The notes: generated from the sequence alone by a model not told the origin. 64,000 nt of DNA from Onchocerca lupi (GCA_028564675.1 JAOVVO010000106.1:62001-126000), one strand, 5' to 3'. Counted from the stretch's first letter, positions 13,840 through 27,575 are shown. A program made the numbers and translations.

Positions 13840-13960
13840 GTTATAGTACATGTCACACGCTAATAAAGGCGTGCTCTTATACGCGAACAAAAGCGCTTTC
13901 TTGTAGATCAATGCTCCATCAGGATCCTTTCTCTATAAATAAGAAGAGGATCCTGAACAT
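13840..13960. ncRNA. Possible structured RNA patch (three adjacent hairpins)
   Basis: CACGC (13856-13860) pairs with GCGTG (13868-13872). A GCG-containing segment follows (about 13882-13896). CAGGATCCT (13920-13928) pairs perfectly with AGGATCCTG (13947-13955) around an 18-nt loop that can extend the stem. GC content here is clearly above the surroundings. I do not recognise a known RNA family and see no convincing tRNA or spliceosomal signature. It is a candidate only. Confidence 0.25.
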
Positions 13961-16900
13961 GAGATTATTTTGAAAAGAAATGCCATACAAAATCGAATAT
14001 CTTTTTTTGGGTAATTATAAAGTCATTGGAATTCTTTTTTGATATGATTGATATTGTAACTATTATGTTATCAAAGTTTTTGTTATAAAGGTTTAATTAC
14101 CCATGCTTGCTTGAGATATCGCAAATATTTCGAATAGCAATACGATAAGAAACAATCATTGTCATGGTTAAAGAAAATCGGCGACACAAATTATAAATCA
14201 TACACACTTTATCAGATGATTCAAAGTCCAAATTCTGATCATTTCTTCTTGCAAAGATGAAGTTGTCAATTATCAATTCTTGATATATCGTATTCTTTGA
14301 GATAATGATAGGAATAATCATATCAACCTTTGTCAGCATAATCACCACAATATGAATCGTATACAAGATAAGTGCTTGATTAAAATTTTCTCGAATCTAG
14401 TTATGAATATGATCGAAAAGAGAAGATTAATTTCCGTAATCTGGTAAGTACATCTCGTATACAGATATATTTATTATCAAAATACTGAACTTTTAATGCA
14501 TATCGATCTGTTTTCCCAGAACTTCAATTTCATGCTAATGTAACATTGAGCATTGTTCATATTCTCTTATGTTTTTAGCATAATAAATCTTCTAAACTAT
14601 CAGATTTCAAACAAATTTTAGCAATTTTCATCTAACAATATCGTTTGTATGAATCACAAAAGCAATTTTTGTATGATTCATAAAAGCAGAATTATTTCGA
14701 TATTACGGAACTTTATTATCAACAAAAAATTACAAAAAAAAAAAAAAAAAAGAAAAAAAAACGGTAAATTCAAAAACCGATTATATCATAATTGGAAGGC
14801 CCATTATAAAACATGACAATCCTGCAAATGGTGCAGAATTAATACTGAAATTATTCGTTCAATTGAGGTTGAAAAAAAAATTTTTAAAAAGAATTTAACA
14901 TGAAAAAGTAGATATTATATTAGCATGATTAATTTTTTTCTAATATTATTTCTTGCTGGAAATTTTCAATCATTCTCAAAAGCAATCATGAATGAAGCAA
15001 TAAGTTGCCTAAATGAATCATTCAACTTGTTCATAATTTGTAGAACTTTTACAATAAACATTTCAGGGAAGTTATAAAAGATTAAAATTTATTTGTAAAT
15101 TTGCTGAATTCATTAATTGTCAGTAATAATCATCTGTTTTCGTCTAATTTTTCGCAATGATTGAGAGAATGTTATCACTGCTATCCATTAATAATTTATT
15201 GCATCACATGGCTTCAACTACAATAATTCTTTTCATGTATAAATTTTAATTGCATACGTGAAATACGTCTTAATCACGTAAAAATTTCAATGAGAGTATA
15301 CCGTAACAATTTTATTATGAAAATACTAAAAAATTTTGCGACGTCAAATTTAATTAATATTACATTTTATGATAAATTGAATAAAGAAATGAATAAATAT
15401 TAGCGAATGGTTGAGTAAATAATTCATGATATTTCGCAATATGAAAATAATACATTTTAATACCAAATATCAAATTTCAACAGTTCAAAAGCTGCAATTA
15501 TCGATATGTTTATGATAATTTTGATATTTATGATAATTTAAATAACTTGGTTGCATAAAAATATTTATAAAAAATTGGAAATTTTACAAACGCCAAACCT
15601 AAATTAATTGAATTTTATAATAAATTCAATAAATTATCAGTAAAACAATAAGGATATAAAAATAATTAAAATTGCACTTTCTAAAATTTTATAGATTGGA
15701 ATTCAAACATAAATAGAATGCTACACTGTGTGATTTTAATTTTAAAAATTTTTCACATTTATAGAGAAATATCGATAAAGAAATAAATGAACAAAATCAA
15801 TTGAAATTCGAAAGTATATCTTCTTCATTGTTCTAATTTAATGTTTCAAATCATTCACTGAAGCAAATTATGACCAGATTTGGCCTATTATTTTGAATTT
15901 TATTCGATAATTTAATTTTATTTTAGTATGATTAAATTTAAATATCAATTTTAAATAAAATAAAATTAATTTTCTTAATGTGCTGAATAAATAAGTAAAA
16001 AATTTTGATTCACAGATAAGATATTTTTGCAGTCTTATCTTTTTTATGGTTCTTGAACCATAATTTTCTTTAATGTTTCACCAGAAAATTGTTAGCAATC
16101 GTGAAATTTTTTTTCTCATACTATCTGTTTTTGTAAAACTAGGAAAAAAAAACGAAAATATATTATTGTTACTGGAATATTCAAAGTTTAATTTCTGAAT
16201 GAAAAATCGTCCCATATTTTTAACCATCTGAAAATTTGAGAAATTCAAAAATTACTTAGATGAAATCATGAATGACTGAGAGTAAAGCTGGCTAAAAGTA
16301 TCAGGAATTTTTTCATCAATTTATGGTTTTTAGGATCGAATTCTATAAATTGTTGATCATAATATATTTAGCATTGATTTCTTATCTCCTTCCTAAATCT
16401 TGAAAAATATTCGTTATGTACTTATGGATCGATGCAATTTCAAATCAGGGATGGATTAAAAGACCAGGGAAAATTATAAAATCCATATATTCTGCCAATT
16501 TATACTGATGCAAACTAGGATAAAATATTTTTCATCAAGTTAATGAATTCATTTTAATGATTTTGTTTACCATTATTTGCTTATTCTATATTTTTTATTT
16601 TTTACTTATCATAATTTGCTATCAGTAGAAGGATCGAAATTCCGCAATGATATTCGTCGATTCGATTCATATATTTCGGATGGGAAATCTTTTTTTTTTA
16701 AAAAAAAAAAAAACTTTTTTGCGATTATAAAAAGACCTTAGATTTGAACAAATTGAATATAATTTGCAAAAATTACAGTATCAAGATGGAAGAAGTAATG
16801 GATATACATATGTGAAGAAGAAAAGCCATTTTAATCCATTCGCTTTTCTAAGAATCCTTCTTGAAAGTGGAAATAATCTGAAATTTGTCAAAAAATTACA

Positions 16901-18919
16901 GCTTTGGATAAAATTTGAAAAATAGATCAAAGAGTATTTTGATGAATATTTCTGCGTCATTTCAATTTGACATTGTATTGATTTCCCAAGAGACATTGCT
17001 AAATCATTCATACTTTTCTCAAATTTATTTTATTTTCTTCAATAAATTAATTTAACGTCAAGTTTCAAATATTGATCGCATTCGAAACAAAAGTTGAATA
17101 ATTGCAACTTCGAAAATTCTTTAATTGAAGAATTATTCTCAAAAATTCGAGCTTATTTGAAACTATTTGCTTGATACTTCTCAAAGAATTTTTATTGAAA
17201 TTTCAGAAGAAATAATTGCTGAAAATTTTCAATAATTCTATTCGAAATTTATAAGTAAATTATATTGATCAAATACAGTTTGTTCATAAATTCTGAAAAA
17301 CCAGGCAACTTTGATACAGCTATACTTCAGGTATTCATCTAAATTATAACTTCAATTGTAATCGTGATTTGAGTATTTCTTGGCGAGATCTGATTTGGAT
17401 TAATTTCTTGGCTTGATCTGATTATATTTATCTGATAGCATTTTTCTAGTCTTATATGTTTTAGTTTATCACAAAACAATCACATTGAGTTTCATTTTGA
17501 GAAAGGATGATATATCACTTAAGTAATTATAATTGACATGTTGAATTTATGATTCAAATAAGCACATGCCATTCGAGTGATTAAGGAAGTGGAATATTTG
17601 AGTAATCTCTTTCAGATCATCGATTGAATTTTTTAAAAATTTCGGAATGAAGTGGAAAATTTTTTAATCGTTGTATTATGTGAATGAGAAATGAATTTAT
17701 ATAGTAAATAAGATAAATAAGCTTTATCTCAACATATAATATAAGTTGCATAAATTGATGATAAAATAGTAACATGTTATTTACAAAAAAAAAAAAATTT
17801 AAAAAATTTATAAATAAAAAAAAAGCAAAAAAAAAAACACTCGGAAAAATAAACCATTCGAATTCTTCACTAGCTTGAAATGCGTTCAAACAATACTTAA
17901 TTTAAATATTATGCAAATAATTGTATAAATTTAACAAATTTTTTCATTTAAATTTGTTTTTTATTCTAATTTTTGGATGGCGCTGTGGGCAAATAATTAT
18001 TTTGTCAATTTTTTATTCATTCATTTCATTCAATCATTTTTATCAATTATTTATCATTATTACATTTTCATTACTATCATATCAATTCTTCTTTCATAGT
18101 TCATAATTCAAAAATTCCAAAATTTATTTAAATAAAAATGTAAATGCTTGTTGTTACTTGCCACGTAGCCTTGCAAGTTCTTTATCGATTGATTTGAAAT
18201 TTTGATATAATAATAATGCATTCGAATAGCCATATATTTGCATATAGATAAGGCGCGTGTTTAAGAACTTTCGGACTAATTGGAGCATTATTTTGGCAAA
18301 GATTGAAATTTTCACAATGATCTAGATAGTTGCGTAAGATTACTGAACGTTTCGATCCACGTCGAAATGTTTGCATGAATCAAGCGGAATAAATGTCTTG
18401 TTGATTTTTTGGTAGCGCGGAAGTACGGGAATTGTTTCGATGGTTGGGAAATGCGGGAATTATTGATTGAATGGATATTTTAATATGAGGAAGCAAATGA
18501 ATTGAGATATAACGTGAGCTACACATCCATCAAAATATGAATGTATTTTGACTTACGAAACATTTGTTTATTTACATTTGTTTAATTTGGATTAAAAATT
18601 TTATATATATATTTTTTGTAGAAATGTGTTTTGTCTTCTTTTGAACTTTCGTATGATATTATTTACTTTTTATGCTGCACTATTTGTTGGTAGTTTCAAA
18701 TTTTATAAAAATTTGCTATGGCAAAAGTTGGAATCATACTTTCGAATTTTACGAAAATTTGCTCTTATTATTCAGAGGCTGCTTATATTGATTAAGGTCT
18801 TAGATCAGAAATTTGAATACTTATAGTGCTAAATAAGTCAACACATATTATAGTATTATGGTTAAATTTGTGTCATCGAAAATCACGCTATTAAAGATTA
18901 TTGAAATATTTCATTTTTT

Positions 18920-18930
18920 AGCTTGGATAG
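18920..18930 (+). promoter_or_regulatory. Likely spliced-leader trans-splice acceptor of the golgin gene
   Basis: A strong T-rich acceptor ends in AG at 18920-18921 with only 9 nt before the initiator ATG at 18931. No upstream coding exon joins it in phase. This is the usual layout of a nematode SL1 acceptor with a short 5' UTR. Assignment to SL1 or SL2 cannot be made from DNA alone. Confidence 0.55.
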
Positions 18931-21900
18931 ATGAGTATATCCGAAGGAGCAGCGGAAACAAAAGCGGAGCGATTGGCCCAAGCTCGGAAAAAAGTAAATT
19001 TCAGTTCTTCTCAAGAAACAAAAACAGCTATCATCATCTTAACCAATAAATTATACGATTATATAATCGGGTGATCTTTGTAGCTTACATCTGTTAGTTA
19101 ATTATATTTTAAACAAACTTTCTTTGGTAACTAGATATAAGAAAGTTTGCTGTACGGAAAAATTTTTCGAATTTTCTGATGACTTAAAAATTCCGTGCCA
19201 TTTTACACCTTAGTATGGGATTGCTAATTAAGAGGAAAGTTGGCAAACGAATTTTAAATTATTACAGGCAATCTTTAGCTAAATAACCAATTAACCATTT
19301 ATTCTATGATATTAAGTGCCATTTGTGTTATACAGAGAAGAAGAAACTCATTGTATTAGTAAGTTTCGATACATGAGTGGAACGTTTCGATACATTAGTG
19401 AGTGATATTTGTGAGATTTAAAACAGCTAAAATTTTCAGTTGCGAGATTATCAGTCAAAGCATCGCAGCGAAAATAAAGAATTTAGTTTGTCTCCTTCTG
19501 CAAGTGTTTCAAGTATAGTTGAAAATGGTGGGCGGCGATCAGCCATCAGCTTACGTAATTTTTATTATATTATCCTTATTTTCTATGAAAATATGAAAAT
19601 ATTTAGAACAATTTTTTTTGCTTATGATTTTCATACTTATCAGTTCTTGCTGTACTTCTCAGTAAGATTCAAAGCAGTTTTGTTACGCATGGTTTCTTTA
19701 AAAATAACTTGAGCTAGTAATTTTGAAATTATTTGGCAGAAAATTATCACTTTTAAGAACTGTGCGATCATGTTGAGATGAAAGATACTTTGCAAAGAGT
19801 TCAAACAGGATTACACGATTCTCCGCCAATGACGACACAAAATATTGAGAATAATAATATTTCGAACACAAATAGCAGTGCTCTGAGCAATGATTTAAGG
19901 GACAAATTTCAACAAAGTGGTACACCAGAATTGTGTTCGAATGTACCGGAGGATCTGCTCGATTTGAAGGTTTTCTAATCTTCATATGTTGATTTTCCTG
20001 ATTCGTCCCTTTTTCATTATTTATTTTAGGATTTGATCAACTTCAGTAGCTTTTTCTCTTGCTACAGGTACTTCTTCATGTCTTTATTTTGCACCTTATT
20101 TTCATGATGTAATTGTTAATAGAATTTTCTCTTATGTCGCTCTCATTGAACTCGTAGATGTAAAATAGATTAAAAAATTATAATTTTCACATATTTAAGT
20201 GTCATTGGCTGGGAAAATAGAAAGGATCCAAACGGTATTACATATCGTTATTAATTTATTGTCAAACATTTTAATATTTTTATATCCGTTTTTATTAGAT
20301 TATGATTATTCACAAGTATGAGAAATTATTCGCAGATTTTCCTTTTAATATAGTTTCGGTTTTAATGAATTTTCTCTTAAATAATTGATCAAAAATTTTT
20401 GTCAATTTCTGCGCAGAAGTTTTTGATGTTGTTTCTTTTTACCCTTTTTTCCTTTTTCTTTTTCTTTTTTTTTTTTTTTTTTTTTTGTTGCAGCAGAGTG
20501 GAGAAATGACAGATTGCTTGTCTTGTATTCAAAAATGTTTTTTCTTTTGAATTCTCCTAATCTAAATCAATAACTGAACGAATACTTTGTGTTACAGCAA
20601 GAATGCATTCGGTTAAGGGAAGAATTAGCTTTACGTACAGCTGAAAAAGGGCAATTGTCTTCGCAGCTTGCGGAACTGGTATATGTTCCAATATTTGCTT
20701 TATTTTTTATTTATTTTTCATTTGCTTTTCTTTATTTTCCGTAAATCAACAATCCAAATTATATCTTAATATCGAAGTTATTTTGAAAGCTCGTATCTTG
20801 AGCCACTGCAAAAGATCATGTCTGATCAAATATGATTTGACATACAACCTTCTGAATGCTAGTAGTATAAGCATTTCAGTTATCCTATGAGAATAAATTA
20901 TATTATTTATTTTAGTCACATATAAGATATTTTAGGTTGGACATTATTCTCAGATTCATGCTTCTTATACGAAGCTCAGTGAATATATCAAAAATGGCGA
21001 TCCAAGTGGATCCACTTTGCAAACGCAACTTGTTCATTTGCAAACAGTTTTGTTTCTTTTTAAATAATAAATGATGAAATTATTGAAATACGAATTTAAA
21101 TTTCAATGGCTCCCTCATTTTGTTACAATGTATTAAATTAATGATGTTTCAGGCAATGAGTGTTGTTGTCAAGGAGAAGACAGCTTTACAACAACAATTA
21201 AGACAAAAAAATGAACTAGTCATGGATCGAAATAAGCAGATTTGCAATCTCACGGTGTGTAATTTTTATGTTATGTAAATTATTTATTAACTTATTAATC
21301 TATTTATTGTAGTAAAAGAAAGTTAATTTGTTTCCCCGGGAGCCGTTTGAAGATTGAATTTTATGACAATAATTTTTATAGGTCGAAATGCAAGAGAAAA
21401 TCTCGCATATTTCATCATTGGAGGCAGAAATTATATTACTGCGTAAAGAAATCAATTCCCTAAGTAACGAAGTGCAGAGGCAAGTAAAAGAATCAAAGAA
21501 TGGTCAAGAAGAAGCAGTAAATTGGCAAACTAAGCTGCTTCATATTCAGCAAGATCGAGACGATGCTAAGGTTTGTTTTCATTGATAGATTCTGTTTATA
21601 TATTATTTGCAATTTTTGAGTACTAGTATTTCTTTAGAATTTATAGAATAGGACTAGTTTACGGTAAGAATCTCTGTCATAATTGAAAGAGGCATGCATG
21701 TTTTATAATTTCATGTTGTTAACTTCATTCCATTTTATTTTTTTTATTGATGGTTGCTTCAAAACTTCAGTTTTGCGACTTTCCGATGATTTAAAGTATA
21801 ATATTGCAACTTACTGGAATTTAGAGCAAGATATAATGTCGTAAATTTGCAAAATTATTTTAATGATGATTAAGAAATCGTTCAAATTTGTTTAATGATG

Positions 21901-24900
21901 GTAGTTATTATGAGATATTGAATTTTAATTATTATGCATTTATTTTTAAAATCATCGAAAATCTAGGAACGACTAAAAATCTGCATGAAAAAAGCGGAAG
22001 CTGCTCAGGCAGAGTTAGATGAGACTCGCAAACAGTTACGGATGAAGGATATTTATCTTCGTCAGTTAGGGGCCTATACGAGTGCGGATACTCCATTAGA
22101 AAATGATAATCGTAGTTTTAGTGGTAAGTTTTTTTTTTTTTTTAGACCATTGTTCTAATCATGATCATTTTTTAATTCTATATGAGATGGTCATGTTATT
22201 AGTTTTATATCCTTAAATTGGACAATGTTTTTAGAGATACTTTTTTCTGTCTTTTTTCTTAGACCATTGTTCTAATCATGATCATATCTCGCTCAGACCC
22301 ATTACAATCATTTGTTTGGAATTATTCAATATTTCCCATAATTTTTTTATCGATATTGCTATCTTTTTATTAGTTAACTATTTTATTAGCTTATTAGTAT
22401 TTGTTTCAGTACAAAACTGTTAACCAGAAAGAAATTTTTTCATTTCGTTATACCGAAACTTGTTTATATACATATATATATATTTTTTAGATGAAATTGA
22501 GCAACTAAAAAGTGAACTGGTCAGAGCAGCAGATGAAACAGAAAAATGGAAGAAAGAGGCACAATTAGCACGGGAGCGTTATGAATTGTATGGGACACAA
22601 CTAAATCAGAATATCGTACAAATGAGTGCAAAGGTAAAACCATATTTATTTAAATAGGAAAATTCAATGAAATTCCTATAATTGAGCACAGAACTTCTTT
22701 CAGTCATACAATTTGGAGCAAAACTTTTTTGCAGCTAGAGGAAATGTCAAATGAAAAATTGGTTTTGGAATCAAAAGTAGAGGCTTTAGAAAGTGAAATA
22801 AAAATGCTGCAAACAATCGATAGACCGAATTTATTGAATGACGACAATAAATGTGCTAAAGTTAGTTTTTTCTTTTGGATGCTATAGGTGATTCTTATCA
22901 TTTTGGGATATTTTTAAGTGTCTGAACTTACCAATAATAGAAATGTCAGTGAGTTTCTTACATATTAGTGAATATTTTTTTCACTGATTTTGAAAATGAC
23001 AAGACACAATTTGCAATTTGAATGAATATTAAGAAACTGGGAGAATAATGCATAGTTTCCATTGTTCTTTCTATTTAATCTAATCTTAGGTTGGTTGCTA
23101 ATTGTTTAAGTTATTCAAGAATTCGATCGAACTACAGAAAGTGCAAAATAAATTGATTGAAGTGACGAATGACTATCAAAGAGCAAAACAATTAATTGAG
23201 GAACTGAACACAAAGCTTGCGAATAAAGAGCAAGAAGTTCTTGCACTTTCTTCTGCGCTTAATGATGAGGTTCTTTTTTGTGAAAATTTTATTTATGTTT
23301 TCAGTGTTTCATTAAATTTGAAGCGCATAAAGTTATTCATTGCACCGCGCTGATACGACATTTCTTAATTTAGTAATATTGTTTATTAATTCAAATTCAT
23401 CTCGAATTATTGAAATAACGAAAAAGTTCGCTTATTCTTATCGTATTTAGTTGTTCTTTTTATTCGTATTTTATCTATGTCTAAATTACTCTTTTTTTTT
23501 TTCTCTATTAACAAGTCATCTAATATTAGCAAATATTATATGTGAATCTTATACATAAAGTGATAAGTGAAAAGATTTCATTGATTTTTGCTACTGCAGA
23601 TGTGATACAGATTGTTTTTTATCAGTTTATTTGTAGAAATCAAAATTGATTGAAAAAAATGCTGAATTGGTTGTGGCTGAAGAATCGCTTGCAAGAGCTC
23701 GTTCTATTGTTGAAGAACAAAAAAAACATACAGAGGTTAGTTCAGTATTTTAAAAAATAATCATACATGTTTTAGTCTCCATTCATTTAAACATAATTAA
23801 TTCTTAAGGAAGCACTCTCCCTATCGGAACAGCTGCAGAATGAGAAAGCTACAGTTTCAAGAGCTATTACGCAAAATCGGGAATTGAAAGAGCAATTGAT
23901 CGAACTACAGGATAAACTAATAACAGTTACACAGGTAATTGTTCTAGTTTTTTCCACATTTCAGAAATCGCTCTTTCTTTGATTCTGAGGAATTATTCAT
24001 GTAAAGATTTATGACGATATGTGAAGATAATCAATAATCAGAACTGTTGAGAATCAAACTATTTTTACTCTATTTTTTAATAGAGTACGCCAACCTTTAA
24101 ACGAAATTAGCAGATTTCTTTGCATTCTATAGATAATTTCGGCGTACTGAATCATGGTTCAGGAAAGTATGGAAAGAGAAAATGGACGATTGAGTGCGTT
24201 GCATCAGATTAGTCAACTAAGAAATGAATTGAATCGAGTTTCTGGTCAATCTTTTGATGGTAAAAATGTTGATTCATCGACAATTCCAATAATACCGAAC
24301 GGCGATGTATATGAACAACAGGAAAATATTCCGTATGCTGATTCACGAGATCGTGATGAGGTAAATATGAAATATAATTTGTTAAGGTTTCGATGAAGCA
24401 TAAAGCCCATTTTATTGATGTTTTATCTTCATTCAGGCATTGCTCTAGTTGGGTTTTGAACGCTTCATGCTAGCAACTTAATAAGTAGTAGTTTCAATAA
24501 ATCGTTTCGACATAATGATACCTTAAATCTTTTTCGAGAGTTAGTATATCGCAATATTCGGCTTGCAGTTACTCACAATTAGTGACACGTATATTGATTT
24601 GTCGTCATCTTTTTCGTTGTTACACCTTTCAGTAAGCTCAAAAACCAAGTTGAAATATACAATTTTAATGAATATTCCATGTTCCTAGATTTTAAAAACT
24701 TGTAACGTTTGGATTCCAGACTATTTCAACACCATCGGTTTCTGAATGCTATGATAGAGATATGTCGCTTTCACATACAGAAGATACTCATGCGCATACG
24801 GAAGTGGAATTAGCCAATGTTAGAATGGTTTTGGATGAGTTGAGGCTCGATCATAGACGAGTAGTGCAAGAAAATGAGGAATTACGAAGGTATGCTTAGT

Positions 24901-27575
24901 AATTAACAACCAATGCTTGGTACTATTCTTTATGTTTTCAAAATTGAGATTTTTTAAGAATTTTGATTTAAAAATATCTGAGCAATCATAATTCTGAAGA
25001 ATGCAGCTCATTATTATTTTTTATTCTAGGATAATGGAGCAAAATTCTGAAGATGAAAATCAGAATAACATACATGTTGAATTAGGACAAGCAGTTGAGA
25101 GGTATCGCGCTATTCATTCATTTATTATTTGTGATGTGAACATTATTTATGCTTTAATTTCACATGAAATTATGAATATGAAATAACTGTTCTTTTATTT
25201 ATTTATTTTTCATTAATTAAGAGTTTTCAGTCTTTTTACTTTTTTTTTTTTTTATTATTTATAGGTTTTCACTACTCACATATTGACTTAATACTATTAG
25301 TTTTCCAAGTTATCTGCTATTTTTTGACTTCAAGATTTAATAGCAAAGCTAAAATTAAATGATGATTTTTGTTGCAGGATCAGCACATTATCTGCTGAGA
25401 ATGAACAATTACGAAATGATATTAGCATGCTACAAGAGAAATTGAATAGTGCATCGCTGTCAAGTAATGTTTCACCTTCATCATCTCAGTGCGACGCGAT
25501 ATCTCCTGTTCGACCAAATGTTAATGTTGTAAAGCAGTTGCAAGGTTTACTTACACATATTTCGAGAAGCAGTTATAGATAATAATGGAAAACTTTGATA
25601 ATAAATAAATTAAATCCCTCTTAGAGAGGGATTTAATTTATTTCAAGAATAAACTGTGATATGAAGTTTCCATATCTTTATTTTCTAGTTCTGAAAATCG
25701 TACCATTATTCGAAATATTTAAAAATGATAAACGGTAGTTTTACTCTGTTTGCTTCATAATCTGCTCAAAGGACAAAACGATAAACGGTAATTTTACTTG
25801 GTTTACTTCATGATCTCCTCTGAGCAAATCATGAAGTAAACCAAGTAAAACTATCGTTTATTATTTTATTTCTAAGTTTTTTGGATCTAAGTCAATAAAT
25901 TTAATATTGTGAATTTTAGCATTTCCAATAAAAGAAAAGCCATTGGCTTGGACAGAACTGGAAGCTCGTTTTACTCGAGCGATGAGACAAATTGCAGATC
26001 TTGCCGAAGAAAAGGAACGGCTCCAACATGTTATAATGCAACTAGAGACTGAAAATGATACCATCGGTATGTGAATAATTAATGTATTAAATACTGATAA
26101 TTAGCCAGAGCAATGCTAAGGTGATAACCATTCTTTCAACTGTTGCAGGTGATTATGTAACACTGTATCAACATCAGAGGAAAAAGATCAATGAGAGAAT
26201 GCGTGAAAGAGAGGAAGCAGTAGCGAAATTGTCTTTTGAGAAAGAACAAATGCAGGTCATCAGCTTTTTTTCCAATCTTTCTTCAGATGAAATTCAAGTT
26301 AAATGTTGCAGTCAAATGGATTCAATCTTCTTGTTAATTTCTATAGTTTAATGTAACAAATCTTTTCATTATATTTAAATTTATGCTCTGCTTAATGTAA
26401 CTTTAATTTCGATGACTTTGGCATAAAGATGTTTTGATTTATTATCATAATCAGCATCTTTTTTTTCTTTTTTTTTTTACACTTTATATAATATTTTCTG
26501 CAGGTCGTATTTCTTTTTGCTGAAATTCTTGGACATTTGACAATTTTCAAGCATTTATGCACATATATTTAATCGATTTGTTTCAATTTTTCAGCAAAAG
26601 CTTAATGAATTGCAAAAAACTTTGATAAATTTGCTATCAAAGAAAGGATTGTTGCATGTTTATGCGCATGAGAAAGAGACGTTAAACAATTACAGTGGAT
26701 CATCGAAACATTCAATTAGTGTCCGATCGTACAGGTATTTTGTAAATTTTTCTGATTGTTGTCATTTATGTTTTCTCACTTTTTATGTTTGCAATATTTT
26801 ACATTGTAGTCACGGTACTGTGGACGAATTTTCTGGTGATGAAGAAATAGTTGTTAATGGTTCAAAATTTGTCCCTAGCAGTCCGGATTCCTGTATTGAC
26901 ATTTCGAGTGAATTTGGCAGTGGAAAGCAAAGTGCTGGTGAGTTATGATTCAATTCTTTGAAGTGAAATGAAGTAAGATTTAGATTTTCGTTCTGTCTAA
27001 TAAAAAAAAAAATTAAATAGCAATGTTCCATTACAGGTATTTCTAGAAATGAAATCAAGGAAAATATTTTGGGAGATAATGCTGATGATGATGTTGGTGT
27101 GCAAAGGATTTTGAATTTGATATCAGAGTTGCAGGTGGCGTTTTAAGTTTTTTCGATTTTTTTCTTTTTTAACGCAAGAATTTCAGTAAGGATTTCAAAA
27201 GGAAGATTTTTCAAATCCTTTATCTAATTTTTATAATGGAAATTGATTCATAGTTGCCGTTTAAAAGATAATCTATTTATTATTAATTATAGTAAAAGAA
27301 AATGTCGATAAAACTAAGTGAAAAAAAATGGAGTCTTTTTTTTTTGAAAAAAACTCCATTTTTTTCTTTTTTCACAGTGATTAGATACCTAGTTGGAAAT
27401 TTCAAATAAGCTGAAAAACTTTTATGAAGAGTGTTTGTCGCTTTAATAAAAAATGTTTCATAAAAAACCTTAGCTTTCAATATTTTTCTAGGATCTGGAA
27501 CGTACAAGAACATTTGCACCTTGCAGTCCTAATTTACACTGCAGCGAATGCCGTGGGAAATTAATCAATTTATGA
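18931..27575 (+). CDS. GOLGA2 (golg-2): Golgin subfamily A member 2 (GM130) ortholog, cis-Golgi tether
   Basis: Twenty-three exons in phase: 18931-18993, 19440-19554, 19758-19969, 20598-20678, 20936-21046, 21153-21254, 21382-21570, 21967-22123, 22491-22633, 22735-22860, 23111-23269, 23637-23735, 23809-23934, 24163-24360, 24720-24889, 25030-25101, 25378-25544, 25920-26066, 26149-26255, 26595-26734, 26810-26937, 27037-27134, 27492-27575; 997 aa, the usual GM130 length. The basic N-terminus AERLAQARKKLRDYQSK matches the GM130 head that binds p115. Residues 130-760 are coiled coil and include VSRAITQNRELKEQL (about 534-548), nearly identical to vertebrate GM130. ETENDTIGDYVTLYQHQRKK (about 806-825) is a second signature. 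The C-terminus ends KLINL after VQRILNLISELQ, a hydrophobic tail like the one GM130 uses to bind GRASP65 PDZ domains. It tethers COPII-derived vesicles at the cis-Golgi. Exon 3 uses a TTTTAAG acceptor, and exon 11 could instead start at 23138 (9 aa shorter). Confidence 0.93.
22141..22287. repeat. Direct repeat in golgin intron 8
   Basis: TTAGACCATTGTTCTAATCA followed by TGATCAT occurs at 22142-22168 and again at 22259-22285, identical over 27 bp and spaced 117 bp apart. It is a recent partial duplication inside the intron between exons 8 and 9. Confidence 0.85.
25603..25643. repeat. Perfect 19-bp inverted repeat, 3-nt loop, golgin intron 17
   Basis: The left arm AAATAAATTAAATCCCTCT (25603-25621) and the right arm AGAGGGATTTAATTTATTT (25625-25643) are perfectly complementary around TAG. 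It lies in the 375-bp intron between golgin exons 17 and 18, together with a second hairpin. Confidence 0.9.
25728..25861. repeat. 33-bp inverted repeat plus a direct partial copy, golgin intron 17
   Basis: The left arm starts at 25781 (ATAAACGGTAATTTTACTTG...) and the right arm ends at 25861. The arms are about 33 bp with two mismatches around a 15-nt loop. A diverged direct copy of the left arm plus loop lies at about 25728-25772 (ATAAACGGTAGTTTTACTCT). The arrangement resembles a small foldback element or its remnant. No flanking target duplication was recognised. Confidence 0.8.
27319..27375. repeat. Inverted repeat in golgin intron 22
   Basis: GTGAAAAAAAATGGAGT (27319-27335) can pair with ACTCCATTTTTTTC...TTCAC (27353-27375), giving a hairpin in the intron before the last golgin exon. 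Much of the pairing is A:T homopolymer, so only the TGGAGT/ACTCCA core is informative. Confidence 0.6.

Larger units (their letters stand above)
13193..18930. other. Intergenic region between the EXPERA gene and the GM130 cluster
   Basis: About 5.7 kb, AT-rich, with few homopolymers compared with the rest of the window. Two patches are compositionally different: 13830-13960 (three adjacent short hairpins, see the separate entry) and 18170-18500 (fewer homopolymers and a protein-like open frame on the minus strand). I found no gene whose exons can be joined with confidence. Confidence 0.55.

Noticed and set aside
14097..14366. 89-aa open frame on the minus strand
   Set aside because: No family motif recognised, no splice sites that extend it, and no neighbouring exons; length is within chance for this composition, though it is one of the less low-complexity frames.
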